DNA of 64,000 nt from Sporothrix humicola (Eukaryota; Ascomycota; Sordariomycetes; Ophiostomatales; Ophiostomataceae): contig WNYE01000083.1 in the NCBI GenBank assembly GCA_021396245.1, positions 123,207 to 187,206 on the forward strand, given 5' to 3'. The notes beneath the pieces are model-generated. The model had not been told where the DNA came from. It ran no database searches and worked only from the letters and a program-made list of their open reading frames with translations. The translations under genes were made by a program, and so were the position numbers. Below are positions 32,509 to 46,235 of this stretch, one piece after another. Positions within the stretch are counted from its first letter, which is position 1, and each line of letters starts with the position of its first letter.

Positions 32509-35500
32509 CTACTGCTGCTGATTTCCCCACCACTGAGTAGAGGCTTGAGGCTGTCCCTGCCATCCTTGCGTCACAGCCGGAGATCCAGAGCCGGACGGGT
32601 GCATGTACTGGCGCGGCGTCTGGTCGTATGGCATGCCCTGGCCCTGCGACGGGTAGCCGGGGCTAATGCCTGGCATACCCGAGTAGGGGATGTTGCTCTG
32701 GGGCACCTGTCCGCTGCTGCTCGAATGGCGAAGCTGGGAAGCCGGCGGCGGTGGAGCCTGCTGGTGCTGCTGGTGCGAGGACGGGCCGGACGATGGGTGG
32801 CCGTAGCTGTACTGGGGCGTCTGGGGCGTTTGCGGCCACATCTGAGTCGACTGGGGGTAGTTATAGCCCTGCGGTTGCGCCAAACCGCCCGTAGATCCTG
32901 CATTCGTTAGTAGCGTGCTAGGGTGCGGAAGTTGACGGTTCTGCGGTCCCAACATACTCTGTATTGACGATGGCAGAGAACTCTGGGCGGTGACGGACTG
33001 CGAATAGGGGGCGGCAGTCATCATCATCTGTGGGCTGTGGTGGGCCATCCCACCAGATGTCGATCCGTGGACAGTGCCGCCTGCTGAGCGGCTGGAAGGG
33101 AGAGTTTCCGAAGCCGAAACCTGCTGAGGAGTGAGGCTGCTCGGCGGCGGGGGTTGCTCGTGGTTGCGGCGCCAGATGCCCTGCAGATAGTCGTTCCGAA
33201 TGTCACGCTGCTGGTTGACAGACTTGTTGAACTCGGCTGCATGGTGTGCCTGAGCCTGGATTTCGCCAAGAGGAGCCGGTTGCGAGCGGTCTTGGTAAGC
33301 TGGTCCGGTGATTTCCTGGCGCGGGCCTGTCTTGAGAATACTCGAGTAGTCGCGGCTCCGAGTGTCGTTGTAATCGGGCTGGACGAGCTGTGTGGGGGGT
33401 GCGGCACCAAACTGGCCTGTGTTGCTATAGACAATTTCCGGGTGTGCCTGGCCGATAATGGGCGCGCTCTGCGCGGCGGCTTCGGCAGCAGCCTCGCGGG
33501 CCTTGGTACCGCCCGGACGCTTCTCGCCAGCCATGTCGGCCTCAGTGAACCCCTGCTTGCGGGCTTTCGTCTCCCAGTAGTCGTCGCGAACACGGCGACC
33601 ACCTACGATAACGCGGCTACCAAACTGGCGGAACATGCTGCGAGCAGTGACAATGGCGATCTGGCGTGAACGATACGAAAAGGGCAGGATTTCCTGGCCG
33701 ACAAGGTCATCCTTCTCCACCTGGTTTGCTATGATCTTGTAGAGAGATCTGTTCTTGTTGAACAAAAGGTACGAGTCGCGGTAGCCGAGCACACGCGCGC
33801 ATTCAGTGGCGAGCATAAACAGCTTATCACCACGTTGGGGGACAAGGAACGTGCGGCAGCGGTATTCGCGGCCGCCGAGCAGCTGGCCATTCGGAAGAAC
33901 CTTCTTCTCGCCCGATTCGTCGATTTCGCGCGGCAAGTATTCGTCGTTTCCGGGACCGAGCTGGTCTGTGGTGTGGTCACGGACGGTGGGCAGGGCCTTG
34001 AGAGTCGGCTTCGCGGGTGTCTTTACGGGGGGCGAGGCCTGGGTAGGCTGAGCAGGGACCTGGGTAGCGGGCGTTGCGCCGGTCGCGCCGGTCGGTGGTT
34101 GGATTGGAGGCGGCACATAGGAGCGTTGTGCCTGGGCGGATTGGGGCGCGTGCGTTGGGCTATGCGCCGGATGCGCTTGCGCATGAGGAGGAAGGGGTTG
34201 ATTGCTCGACATGCTGGACAGTGGGGGGACAATGGGCGGTTGGATTGGTGTTTCGACGATGTTGCCGGATTTTGTCGGTTTCATAGGCCGGCCTCTCTTT
34301 CTCGGCTTGTCACCTGTCGCAGCGAGGAAGAGGCAGTGTTAGTGGATGTTCCAGTAAAAAAAAAGCCCAAAAGAAACTCCATCGTGTTTGCGAATTGAAA
34401 GTAAACACCGCGGAGTTAGAGAGCTCAGAAAAGGGCATAGATAGCAAGATAACATACTGTCTTCACCAAGAGGACCCTGTTGGCTAGCGTCGTTGTAGCC
34501 TTCAGGCGATCGGCTCCGTTTCAAGCCCCGTGAAGCGTTGGCAAGATCTGGTTACGGATGAGCATCAGTATTGTTGTTGCATGCAGGAGATGTATGAAGG
34601 AAAGCCGTAGATGTTTGTGCACCGGTCGGTCATTTCGGAAAGGGCAGGAAACAGAGAACAGAGGGGTGTAGAAAGGAGAAACAGCGAAGGTGAGCCGAGG
34701 AAGTGAGGGCAAGGGCGAGCGAGTAGGGAGAGGGGAAGTTGTGCAACAGTGAGCCCAATCGCTAAGCTTGCCAGGCTGGAACAGCAACCACAGACTGGGA
34801 AACAATTCGATGCGGGCGATGAGCGATGACGAGTTTACATAAACACAAGAGGAAGGAGGCAAATAAAAAACACGAAGCACAGAATAAAAACAACAGAGAA
34901 AACGGAAGGAGGGGGGAACAGCAAGATATCGTAATCGCAATGCGATCTGACCAGCCGTTTATAGTTCCAACATGTCTACCAGACGATGGCCAATGCTGAT
35001 CAAGCGGTCGCAAGGGATGAAAGAGGAAAAAAAGGAAGCGCGCACGCAAGGGGAGAAGCGACTCGGCCTAGAGGCCCCGCGCCCAAAGCAAGGAAGCAAG
35101 CAGGACTGGAACGTCTTGGGAAAATTGAAGGCTCAGAGAAGACCATGAATAGCAAAGTGGTGACGACAAAAATGAGGGGAAAGAGCGACCGGCGCCGTTC
35201 TCCTTGTCTAGTGAACGAGGCCAAAAGACACAAACAAAGAAAACGAGAAAAAGTGACCGACAGCAGTCCCGACAAACAAACACGCGAGAGGCAAAAGACC
35301 AAGAACGGAGGGCAAAATGACCAAGGTGAAGCGCAAGACCGTAGCAAAGCGACCGAGATCCAGCGGAAACCAAGCCTAGTGGTCACCGAGAAAGGACAAC
35401 GGCGGCGCGCGCGACCGATAGAAAGTACTGCGAAGTTTGCAAGAACCGGACTGCAGTTGCTATCAACCTGGTCCCCAGCAGAGAGAAAGTAAATCGATCA

Positions 35501-35573
35501 ACATACCAGGAGAAGCAAGCGCGGCAGGGTTGATAGTAGCACTGTCAACGCCGTTTGGTTGTGCGGAGTACAT
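32509..35573 (-). CDS. RSC7: Chromatin remodelling complex RSC subunit RSC7/Npl6
   Basis: Three exons: complement of 35507..35573, 34458..34547 and 32509..34313, 653 aa. Exon 1 encodes MYSAQPNGVDSATINPAALA plus SP. Exon 2 encodes DLANASRGLKRSRSPEG and the following residues. Exon 3 opens with an AT-hook (KPRKRGRPMK, about residues 55-64). Phases agree (67 nt, then 90 nt, then 1805 nt). The RSC7/Swp82 core is clear in exon 3: LPNGQLLGGREYRCRTF, RVLGYRDSYLLFNKNRSLY and FRQFGSRVIVGGRRVRDDYW. The C-terminal 250 residues are Gln/Pro/Ser-rich. RSC7 belongs to RSC/SWI-SNF-type remodelers that slide nucleosomes at promoters. Intron 2 is 144 nt (GTATGT...GACAG); intron 1 is 959 nt, very long for this genome. 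Exon 3 is certain; exon 1 is the least certain part. Confidence 0.88.
34548..35506 (-). other. Long first intron of RSC7
   Basis: 959 nt, donor GTATGT, acceptor CCGTAACCAG, against 48-144 nt for every other intron modelled in the window. The sequence is purine-rich on the + strand. I saw no further coding exon in it. Confidence 0.6.
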
Positions 35574-37671
35574 GAGTGCGGCGAATGTTCGACCACGTCA
35601 AACGGGGTCTACGCAACGACGTGTCGCGATGTAGTTGGGCTGGCCTTGGGGACGGTGTGGGATGCGATGCTGCGCGCGCAAACCAAGGCGAGACCCTCTG
35701 AGGAACGGCGGGAGTATGCGTCGCGCAGTAGGTCGATGCACGGCGGAAGAACAGGGGAGAAAGGGGGTGGTGGGCGAGGCAAGGCAGAAGAAGGGCGGCG
35801 CAGATAGGACGCGAGGGAAATGGGAAAGGAAACAGAAAAGAGAAAAAGCAAATACCAAATGGCAAATGGCGAAAGGCGAGAGAGAGAAAAAGACAACACA
35901 GTTGAGAAGAAAACAGTCAAGGAGGCCTTACGTGCATGTGGTTGGCGAGCGCGCAACGTCAAAGGATTTTGTTCGTGGTGTTGTGCACGTCAGAGTTGAA
36001 GAAGGGAGGCGGCGGCGACAGGTCAAGGCAACCGGGGAAAGAATAAAGGATGGGTGGATGCCTTACTCGATGATCAAGTAGGAGAAATAAGAAATACAAG
36101 GGGGTGGTGGTTGCAGTTATGGTGGGAAGGCAAAAGGCGAAATGCGAGAGAGACTGTCAGAGCAAGAGTCTAAGAGTGAGAGAGAACGGTCGAGCCCCTT
36201 TGCGACAAGAACACGATCGGCCAAGACGGCGACGGGGCGACAGACGCAGCGCGCGTGTGGAAGGCGTGTGTGGGCTTGTGTGGAGGGTGCGCGGAAAGGA
36301 GATAGCGCAGAGTAGTGTAGGTGCAGCGGAAAGAGGAGTCGCAGCGCAGGCGGGTGTAGTTGCTGGAACGTCGTCGTATTTCTGGTTTTGTTCTGGCTGT
36401 TTGAAAGGATGCAAAAAGGGGTCTTGTTGCAGATGTATTGGTCAGAGTGCCGCCTTTGGTTGGTGGCAAGTGGAAGAGATCGAACGGCGAACGAAGCCAA
36501 CAGGGACGAGACAAGAAATCAATAAAGCGAAAGCAAGACGAAAAAAACGAAGAACGGACTGGGCAGTTATCAACCGATTTCTCGGATTTAGTTGGCAGGC
36601 TTTTTTGTCATTTGTGTTCGTTTGTGTTGGAAAAGAACGTTTGTGTGGGGAACTTGATTGCCTGGTGGGAGGGGGGTGGACAGAAGGGGGGTAAACTCGG
36701 AGGGATCCAAGAGAGGAGAAACGCGCGAGAAAGGTTGAAAGTGCCGCTAGTGACGAGCAACAGGAGGGGAGGGGTGGCAAAGCGACAGACAGGGAAGCGA
36801 TGGGAGGGGGGAGGGAGAGTGAGGAACAGCGGGATCGTCTGGAAAGGACCTCAGGAGGGGGACCTGGGGACTTGTGATGGACGTGCGACTAGAACGGGTC
36901 TGGTGCCGTTTCGTTCTTTTGGCGTGGTCTGGCGTCTTGAGCGTGTTAAGTGGTTGGCTGGATGGTGTTGTCGTTGGTTTTGGTCTGCAGCTTCGGTTGG
37001 TTTAGTTGGTGTATTTGGTGTAATTGGCGTATCTGGTTCGGACCAGTTGCAGTTGGCGTCAACGTTTTGAAGGGTCGACGGACGCTACGCTAGAAACAGC
37101 GTCAAAACGAGAGACGGCGGTGGTAGTGCGGGAATGAGGCTGCAGGCAATGCGGGCACTGTGGGCGCTGCAGGTGACGCAGGTGACGCAGGCAGAACGAC
37201 GGACGACCACGCGGCGGGCGGAAGCAAAAGAAGCAAGATGCGGCGGATTCGACGGGCAGAATAGCACGGCGTGGGAGATCGCATGGGCGGCGGCGGCGGC
37301 GGGATAGGTTGTGGGTGTCCTCGTACTTTTGTATTTTGGAGCTTATTTGTGTCTGTGAAAGTCTGTCGCAGATGCAGTATAATAATTCTTCTAGCTCGCG
37401 GTTCAGCTGTCAAGGTCGTGGCGATGTCTGGGAGATAGTCGAGCAACGTCGATCGGGCACTCGAGACGGGCAAAATAGCGGTCGGTGAGCAGAGGCCGGA
37501 GGGGACTGGCGCGCGCCACTATTCTCTTCTCAGAACAGTGTGTGAAGTCAAGCGATTTCAGGCAGACTGCGAGGTCGTGGCAGATAAGCAAAAGGTGGGC
37601 TCGGCTGCGACGGCGCGGACAGCTTTAGGAAAGCTAGGCAGAAAATAGTAGTCACGAGAGGAAGTTGGGAG

Positions 37672-37672
<1 letters not shown>

Positions 37673-37702
<30 letters not shown>
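37673..37702 (+). repeat. (AAC)10 microsatellite
   Basis: Ten perfect AAC units in non-coding DNA upstream of RSC7. Confidence 0.95.
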
Positions 37703-37969
37703 GCTGTTTTAGCGTCAAAGTGCAGACGAAGCTGCGATGTCTTGCACTTCGAGAGTGTTGCTCCAGAAGTGCGTCCAGATTGTTTGTCCAGATATCTAGT
37801 CAGAGATCTGTTGACAGTCCAAAGTATGGCTGTCGGAGATTGTGTCAGATGTGGTCTGTGAGAAGCGTGGGTGGAGGAGGAACGGCGCCGGATAACAGGG
37901 TGTGTGTGTGTATGTGATGCGCGCGTGGATGTAAGTGTGTGTGATGCGCCAGAGTGCAGCGCAGGAGTG

Positions 37970-37987
37970 TACGGAGTACGGAGTACT
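37970..37987. repeat. Overlapping double TACGGAGTA motif
   Basis: Two TACGGAGTA nonamers overlap by two bases (37,970-37,978 and 37,977-37,985), ending in GTACT. This is the densest occurrence of a word that recurs elsewhere in the non-coding parts of this window. Confidence 0.8.
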
Positions 37988-38135
37988 GAGTCACAGTAGG
38001 AGTTGTCTCGATATGTGAAAGAGGGGACAAGAGAACGAGATGATCAGTCGCCGGCGATCGATTTCCATTCGCACGAGGCCACCCACAAGAAGTCCAAGAA
38101 TAGACGACAGGCGTGGTGATTGTGGGTTCGGGAGT

Positions 38136-38176
38136 AAAAAAAAAAAAGAAAAAAGAAAAAGAAAAAAAAAAGAAGA
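38136..38176 (+). repeat. Poly(A)-rich purine tract
   Basis: 41 bases of A with scattered G, uninterrupted by pyrimidines. Confidence 0.9.
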
Positions 38177-41100
38177 TGCAAGATACAGGATGAAAGTGTG
38201 TTGCACCGATACCCAGATAGCCAGACAATTCCACACAAAAAAGCAACGCAGGAGCTTGACCCAGATGTGCAAGCAGCAGCAGGCTGGAGGCAACGATGAT
38301 GCTAACAAACAATTGCCCCTCTCGTTGGCGCACCAGAGCGGATAGGATCAGAGTGGGTGTCGGCCAAGAGTATGGTTGCAGTGCGGAAGAGGAGGGGCGG
38401 TTAGTGGACCAGGGGGAGGCGTGAGACAAGACGAGGCCTGTACTGTGCAAGGGTGCCGACCAGGAGACAGGACAAAGACACAAAGACACAGACACAACGT
38501 GGATTATCTCAAATGTTCTGGCCGCGATCGAGGCTGCAAGAGAACAGGCTCGCAGAATGAATGTACCCTACCTTTAGCACACTCCGGAACGGCTTGGTAG
38601 AGCAGTGGGGAGAGAACGTGGTGGATGGAACGCGATGCGATGTGATGCAAGACGAGACGGACAAGAACTCAGAACGACGACGGACGAGGACTAGCTGAGG
38701 GGCAGACCCGACAAAGAACCAGCGTGGAAACTTTGTGGGCGCGGGTGTGGATGGGCGGGTTTCGACAGGAGGGACAGCCGCAGGTGCGACGATCACAGAG
38801 CTGGAGCTTTTCGAGATTGAAGCTGGGGAATATTGGTGATGTGTGTTCCTTGGGTGTGCTCTTTTGGTATATACTAAGTATTCTTGGGGAGGGGCGGGTG
38901 GAGGGGCGTGTCTGTGGTGGTGTGGTCCAGGCTGTCTGGTATGAGTGTTAGTACACAGAAATATGCAGCAGCTCTTTGGTGATATCACGACAAATATACG
39001 TCGTTACTGGCAACAGGACAAAAGAAGCGAAGACTGGAAACGGGAAAGAATACGTTCTTCAGTATCCCTCTTGCCAAATGCTGTGTAGTGACGACTGAAA
39101 ACGGGAGCAGGCCAAGCTGCACAGCGGGATAATCAAGGAAGAAATAATTGTGCAATCAAGCAATACTCGACATATCAAGGCGAGGTGTTGAGAAACAGCT
39201 CACGGCCTGCTCGGAAGGCTCACGGAAAGGATGTCAGAAATATGCATGTTCACAAAAAAAATAAAAAAAACACGGAGAAAGATTGTGGACGGCGAGGTCA
39301 GATACAGAAACGACAGGGGCCAGGAGAAACGAGATTGCAGACCGGACAGGGGTCCAAAAGGTGGAAAGAGCAAAAGCGTGGGCAAGAACGATGGGGACGT
39401 CTGGAACATCATGTGAGAAGGCACGGAGACGCGACGGAGTGCACGACCATTTACTAACTACACAGCTAAACGGTGCGCAAAACGGAGGGAAGCGAGAGGG
39501 GGGTGACAAACTCGGGCGAGGTCCAGGGAGAATGCGTGGCAGTGGATTTGCGGGACAGGGGTGACATGCAAAGTATCTTTTTGCGAACGGGCGTGGGAGG
39601 TACCTTGGTACCACTTTCTCTCTCATTAATCCTGAGCAGTCAATAGGAGACCGAGGTGCACTCCACATAAACGACGGCTGATGACGAAAACGGAAACCAC
39701 TATGCAGCTGCTTTCAGATTGAAAATATCGAGAGAAAGAGCGCGTTCACAGGTACAATTACGAGGAAGGCACGACTGGTAAATGGGCTATGGGCTTTGTC
39801 GGCAGGCAAACAGGCAGATACACGTGCAAGGCAAACAAAGTCCTCAAGAAGAAAGCAAAGAACTCAACGGGGAAAATCGTCGACTCACCTGTCAAATCGC
39901 GCCAACTGTGAAAGACAGAAACACAAGGATTTAACTTTCGGGGAGGGGTGCAGAACACAAGTGAAAGAACACTGGAAAGACTGAGGATCCAGCAAGCCAA
40001 GCAAGCCAAGAGAAAAGAGGGGACACGACCACAAGGAAAGCAAAATGGAAGGCACGACGAACAGGGGGTGAGCGGAGAGGGCGGAACAAGGCAAGCACGG
40101 GAAGCGTTCGAGAGGGGAAGCGACGAACAAGGAGCAAGGATAACGAGGTACACAGACCAGTACCTGCCCAGCGGTACCCAATACCAGTGGCAGACGGGTA
40201 CTGCATGCAGCATGCGCAAGTATCTCCTTCTTTTTCCCATTTCTTTTTCTTCATCGCTGCTTCTCTGAGAGCAAGAAGCTCTTCAGCCGGGCCTTTTGCT
40301 GCACGTCTGCACTTTCGTCCTTTTGCATCTCAAAGAAAGAGAGCCAGGTAGACGGTAGACGGTGTTACTGCGTCCTGAGAACCAAGCCGGGCGCGGTCGA
40401 CACAGTATTAATATTAGGTCTTCAATAATGATTGGGCGAATGGGACAATTCTTGTGAAAGCAGGTTTATTTGTTGGATCAGCGCCAGGCCCAGGACGGTC
40501 TAGCGGCATGCTGCCTCGCTTGTGTTCTTTACGAGCATGAGCAATAGATACGAGGGCCATTCGACAGAAAAAGGAAAACTGAAATCGAAAAGTCAAAAGA
40601 AGAGAATGAAACGGCCCTTTGACAGATTGCGAAAGCGAAAGGTCGACTGAATCCAAGCAGGAGCCCAGGCAGCCCATAGCGGTGATAATGCACCGTGTTA
40701 GTCGCTAAAATAACCTGGTGACCAAGTGGAAGAACTCTGGAAGCGGCCGTCTTGATCGCACTTGCTAAAACTCATTGAATAATTATTCACGAAGAAGATG
40801 CCATTTCCAGACGAGAAAGAGCAAATGGACCAGGCTGGGAAGGCGCTATCGACGATAGAACGGCAGAACAGGCAAGAGAGGTTCAGATCGGTCTAATTGC
40901 TCCTTTTCCACAAATCCACAAAGTCCACAAGCATCTTGCATGTAAATCACGGCTAGAGCACGACTAACTCGCGGCCACAGACGATTCCGACGCGATGCAG
41001 ACGCCGAGCGAGACTTGAAGTGGAAGATATTCCTCATGTTTGTACTCGTAATTCGCAAATCGCAGGTGAGATGCTCAGATATCGACAAGAAGAGACTGGC

Positions 41101-42669
41101 CTCAAAAACGGTATATTTTGTCTCATTGTCAAGTCCGCTCCTCTTTTCCCTTTTCAGTTTTTAAGGGATTTTGAAACGCTCATGGTGTTTATTGACTAAC
41201 AAAATAGCGCCAGAAGCACGACGTAATACAGATTGTGCCCTCTGCGTTTGCGTTGTATTATTAGTCTTCAGACTGTCGATGCAATGAAGAACATGCGGCG
41301 ACTGCATATGCAATGGCGACAAAAGGCGGCCGACAAGGATGTGAGCCTCTTCCCGAGTGCGACTCTGCGCTCCTCCCAACAAGCGTGCTGCTCTCCGTCT
41401 GTTCCATTCTTCCCTCGTTGCGCTATTCTCTTCTCTTTACGAGTGCAACGCTTCCTATCACTCCTGAGTCCTAGGTTTTGTCTCATGCCTTGTGCAAAAC
41501 ACACCAGTCAATGAAACCAAACCACGGAGGGGAATCCTGTCAAACCGTCTTGGGATAGGCTCCGGCGCCTGCAGGGTGAGCTGACAACAAATCAGCACAG
41601 CGGCGACGGCGCAATTGCATTGGCCGACCCGGCTGGAGGGCACTCGAAGAAAGCTATTACTCGTACAAGGACTCTTTGCACAGTAGCTGCACAAGTACTT
41701 GCATTGCTGGCAAAGCTGATGGAGGATAAACCCAGGTTTCACTGGGAGCGCCTGCGAGGTAGAAACCATTGTAAGATACAAAACCACCATGCTGCACAAT
41801 CAGTCGCCTTGTGTGCCAAGGAAGCCCCGGGGCGATGGCAGACGGGCCTTCTCATGCATGGATGGGGATGGATGCATGTCCTGTACTCCCATGCACAGTC
41901 AGACCGTGTTGTTGAACAAAGACGATTAAGATTTGCCCTTGCACAGTTGCAAATGGGCAGGCATGACGAACAAGCACACCCACCATCCGCCCTGGTGGGC
42001 ACGTTCGGTGCAGCACCAACTTTGTGACCTTCCCGCTGCCGTGGGTGGGAAGTCAAAGGTCGTGAAGGCTGCGGGCATGGACATCGGTGGGCAGCACGAC
42101 GGGACAGTGGGGAAAAGAGCAAAGTGGTGGAGCGGAGTGCAGCAATGGAGGGGAGGGGAGGGAGTGATGTGATGGGTAGAAGGGTTCGTCAAGAACCGTG
42201 GAGGGTGGTGGGTGGTGGCGGGTGCTGATGGTGGGCGGGCGGCAGTGGTGAACAGGGCACTGGAATGGAGGTGAAGGGGGGTGAAGGAGGATGGGACAAA
42301 GTAAGCTTGTCAAAGGTGTGCGTGTGCGCATGCGGGGTGGACAGGCATGGCCTGGCCTGCAGGGCGGCCGTGGGTGCCAAAGATGCGTGGGAATGATGGC
42401 ATTCTCAGCGACGTTTTACTCCAAACAAAGATAAAGTGTTGCCTGTAGCGGCTTTTGCAAGTGGTGTGGATGGGAGGGTCGGTGGGAAAGGGTGGGCAAT
42501 GGTGATCGCAGCTACCCATGAGCGGCAAGTGCCCGAACGGCGCCGCCTTGCCAGACTGGCGGGCAGGGAGGGACCTGAAGGATGCTTCTTGTGTCTGTGA
42601 AGAGAGGGTGGTGGGTAAGTGTGCAACCAGGCCCTGGGCTCGATCAATCAAGCAATCAAGCGATCGATT

Positions 42670-42689
42670 AATCAATCAATCAATCAATC
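42670..42689 (+). repeat. (AATC)5 microsatellite
   Basis: Five perfect AATC units, preceded at 42,638-42,662 by degenerate copies (AATCAAGC). Confidence 0.9.
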
Positions 42690-44742
42690 ATGGGCCACGC
42701 CGTGACGCATGGCAATTTGAGCAGCATCGGTCTCGACTAGCCCTGCAACTCAACGACTTGTTTCGAATCGGCCATTAAAGGCGTTTGTCGTTTGAGAACC
42801 CCGTACGACTTATTTTTGTTTGTATTGCCATGTTATCTCCTTTTCATAACCTCCCTGTCGCCTGCACCCTTGTGACCAAAAATAGCAGGGAGACCACCTG
42901 GAGATCGTCTGTTGTCGTTCATTGTCGTTCATTGTTATCTTTCCTTTTTCTGTTTCTCCGAGGTCATGCGGGGACAGAACGAAAAAGAATATCTGAGTTG
43001 GAAAACATAAGTATGGCCATCGAAGCCATGGTCCATGCTCGAAACAAGAGGGAAGAGGGGCACGAGAAACAGGGACGCAAGGGATGACAACGTGCTGCAT
43101 TTGTCAGACATAACTCCAGCCACGTCTTGGCTTCTGTCACCACTGCTTTTTATATTCGTTTTGTATTTTAAAAGTACGGTTAACAGACTTGACATTGTAC
43201 TTTTGGATGAAGGACTGAGTACTTTCGGCAAGGCAGAACCCTGTACACAGTACGACGTACACAGGATAATACCATCGACACAAACAAAACAAAACAAAAA
43301 AGAGAAAACACTCAGAGCACGGGACAACACAAGGCATACCTTGTAGGATAATACCTGCTCGGAAAGATGCCGCATGCTGTGCTGGGTGAGTTGCAGGAGG
43401 CTTCAGGGCACTGTCTCTTGTGCAATCGTTCAATATCGAGGCAGATGGAAAGCCAGTGAGGCCAGAGTCCGCACGTATCCGAACAAATGACTCCCGTACG
43501 ACCATCAAGAACGTTGTGCGCACCTTGGTGGGGTTTGCTCGGAAGCAGGAGTGTCGTACCCGCTCCTCTTGACGGTGAGATTGAATGCGCTGTGAGACAT
43601 TGCTCCGTAGAGACATAAAAGTGGAATAAGGGCGAGGGTGTTTCGGGGGACGGAAAAAAGAAAGCAGCAAAAGGAGAGCAAGAGACAGGCACTCGACCGT
43701 GAATGTCCCCTCCACTCGCAGGCGGTGCCGATGTCGTACGGCAAGCCACCAAACATAAGAGCAAATTCAAGAGAGATGAGGGAAATTAAATAGGGCAAGG
43801 GTAGCAGAAGCCAGAACAAACATAGTCCGTACACAGTAAAGAGATGAAAAGGCAAGAAACCACGAAACCAATATTCCCATGATATCAAGTTGTGGATGGC
43901 TGCATGGGGCCGTTACAGGCCATGCTTTGGCTTAGTCGTATCAGCCGTTGTTGAAAAAGCAATATGGCTGCCCGGCGAAAGCACAGATCACAAAGAACAT
44001 TCGTAAGAAGAAATAACGGCCGCTCAAGTTGTGACTCGTCAAGATATAAGTACACACAAATACTCGCGAGGCTCCAGAACGGAGGCGTGCAGATGGTGAA
44101 ATCGGAAGGTGCCAAAAAAGGAAGGCACAGTGAGGCCCATCAAGTTCTACACAGTAAACATCGCAGAGCCGCGCCCAGCATGCAAAGAAAGAAAGCGAAA
44201 CGGCGTCAGTGATCAGTGCAAGACAACGCCAACGAGAACAAACCCCCGAAAAGAAGGCCAAAACCGACTTTCCAGTGCTTTTCGTGCACATCAGAATAGG
44301 AAAGTGCCCGCGCGGGCTGTGGAAGAAGTGGACCAGCATTAGACGAAACAAAGAGTCTTGGCTCGGCTGACCTGGAGCTGTGACAGGGGTAGGGCCGTCT
44401 TCTGTTTTGAGCAGGAGCGACCAGGGGGCAGCGTCCCCACCAGTGATTGGCCCGAGCGTGACCTGTCAAAAGAAATGAGAACACGCGCGACCAGAGGGGA
44501 AGGAACGGCTTGCTTGTCTTTAAGTTTGGGAAGGCGCGACGCGCGACGATGGAACGCAATTAAAAAGTACAAAGAACGTTTGAAATAAAACGGAGTACAA
44601 ATAATTACAGAGCACTTCGGACGAAGCAAGATCTACACGGAAAGAGGCTCCAACCCGAGCTCCGGCGATACTTGCATGCTATCTGGCCGAGGTGTCCGTA
44701 TTTTGTTTTGAAAAGCCCCGTACCACGGCCGGCAAGGAATCG

Positions 44743-44751
44743 TACGGAGTA
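44743..44751. repeat. TACGGAGTA motif copy
   Basis: Exact nonamer in non-coding DNA. A related ACGGAGTAC lies 145 bp upstream at 44,590. Confidence 0.7.
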
Positions 44752-45284
44752 TCAGCACTTTGACAAGATGCAAGCCATCACAAATATTGCCCGCCATCAG
44801 TACCGAAGTGGAGAAAGACATATCGTAGGACAAATCACGGAGAGTCTTTAAATGGGATAAGAAGAAAAAGGACTCAATAATTTCACTTGCCTAGGACGTT
44901 TTGGGCATGTTCGCGTTTGTTCAGGAAGGAGCGATGTATGTTGGAATAAACGGTTCGCCGGCCCTTCCTTGTTGTTGAAGAAAAGGGGCAATCACGAGGA
45001 AATCAAAGGAAGGTACGACTAGGTATTATCATACAAATATGCACCCTGGTTGTACAACATATGGTCGGTATGAAGGTACCTGGGACTGTCGCGGTACTTA
45101 CTTAGCATCTTACAACAAGAGGCAGTTGCGATGAGAGACGATATGAGTATTCATTAAGCTGCCCGGTTTGCTCCAGAAAGCCCCATCGCGACTCCATAAG
45201 GTGGATAGAAGGGCCCACTGCCGAAATATGCGGAATTAAAGTACGAATGAGAAGGCCGATAAAAGAAAGAGGCGCGATGCACTG

Positions 45285-45293
45285 TACTCCGTA
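45285..45293. repeat. TACTCCGTA motif copy
   Basis: Exact reverse-complement copy of TACGGAGTA in non-coding DNA. Confidence 0.7.
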
Positions 45294-46235
45294 TCTCGAA
45301 GAATTGCTGTTCAAGGCGCAAAGGCACTGGCTTTACCGCATCGTTGGTTGTGCCTTCCTCACATAGTCCAACAGACCGGTAAACGTTTCTCTTCAAGGCA
45401 GGTGCAAGGCCACGGAAGCGAGCTGAAACCGAAGCTGCCTGTTTTGGACAGCTCTGTCCCGTATTTCAGTGAGAGCCTCATCCATCAACATTTCCTTTGC
45501 CTCACCGAGTTCACTTTCTCCAGTTTTCCCCTCTTCTTGGCCTCCTCTTTTTACTTCCCAAAGAGGAAAACGATAAAACCGAGCATTGCGCCGCTTGGCG
45601 CTCCGTCTGGGATTGAGCAACTGTCGACGCTCACGCCTTTTGTTGGCTTTTTTTACCATACCTCTCCCCCTCAACTTTCTCACATCGGTTACGGGGTATT
45701 ACATTGAAAATGCCTCCAATGCCTCCGTTGCAGCCATAATCGCCCCTGTTCAGCTCCGGCTATCCCTGCTCTCTTCCTGTTCTCTGACAAACCTGACAAA
45801 CCAGGCCAGGGGCGTGGATATGCCGCTGATCAACCCCATCCTGCCAATCCAAGCCTTGTGCTCCGAATGGAGCCCTGGCTGGACGCAGGACACAGGACGC
45901 AGATGCGTTGAAGAAGTGCGAAGATGGAGCTCAAGCGCAGCGTTCTTGTACATGCGAAATACAAGATGGTACTTTGTGGTGCAAATATGCCCATATTATG
46001 CGAATCGACCAAAATGGACCGTCTACGCAAAGGCAAGCCTAATGATACAAGACTTTACATTCAAGTGATTCCATTATAAAAGGGCACTGGTATGGATACC
46101 ATTGTCCACGGACAGTATTATAAAAACGTGATAACAACACAGCCCTTTTTCAACATCCAGAATCCTCCCTGGTCGCGTTCTTCAATGCCCTCGAGCAACG
46201 ACTGCGACGTCACACGGGCAGCTGCAGCAAGATAG

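Noticed and set aside
36104..37070. Plus-strand frames of 196 and 210 codons upstream of RSC7
   Set aside because: They come from the purine-rich tract (Gly/Arg/Lys/Glu-rich translation), have no domain, and overlap each other in different frames.
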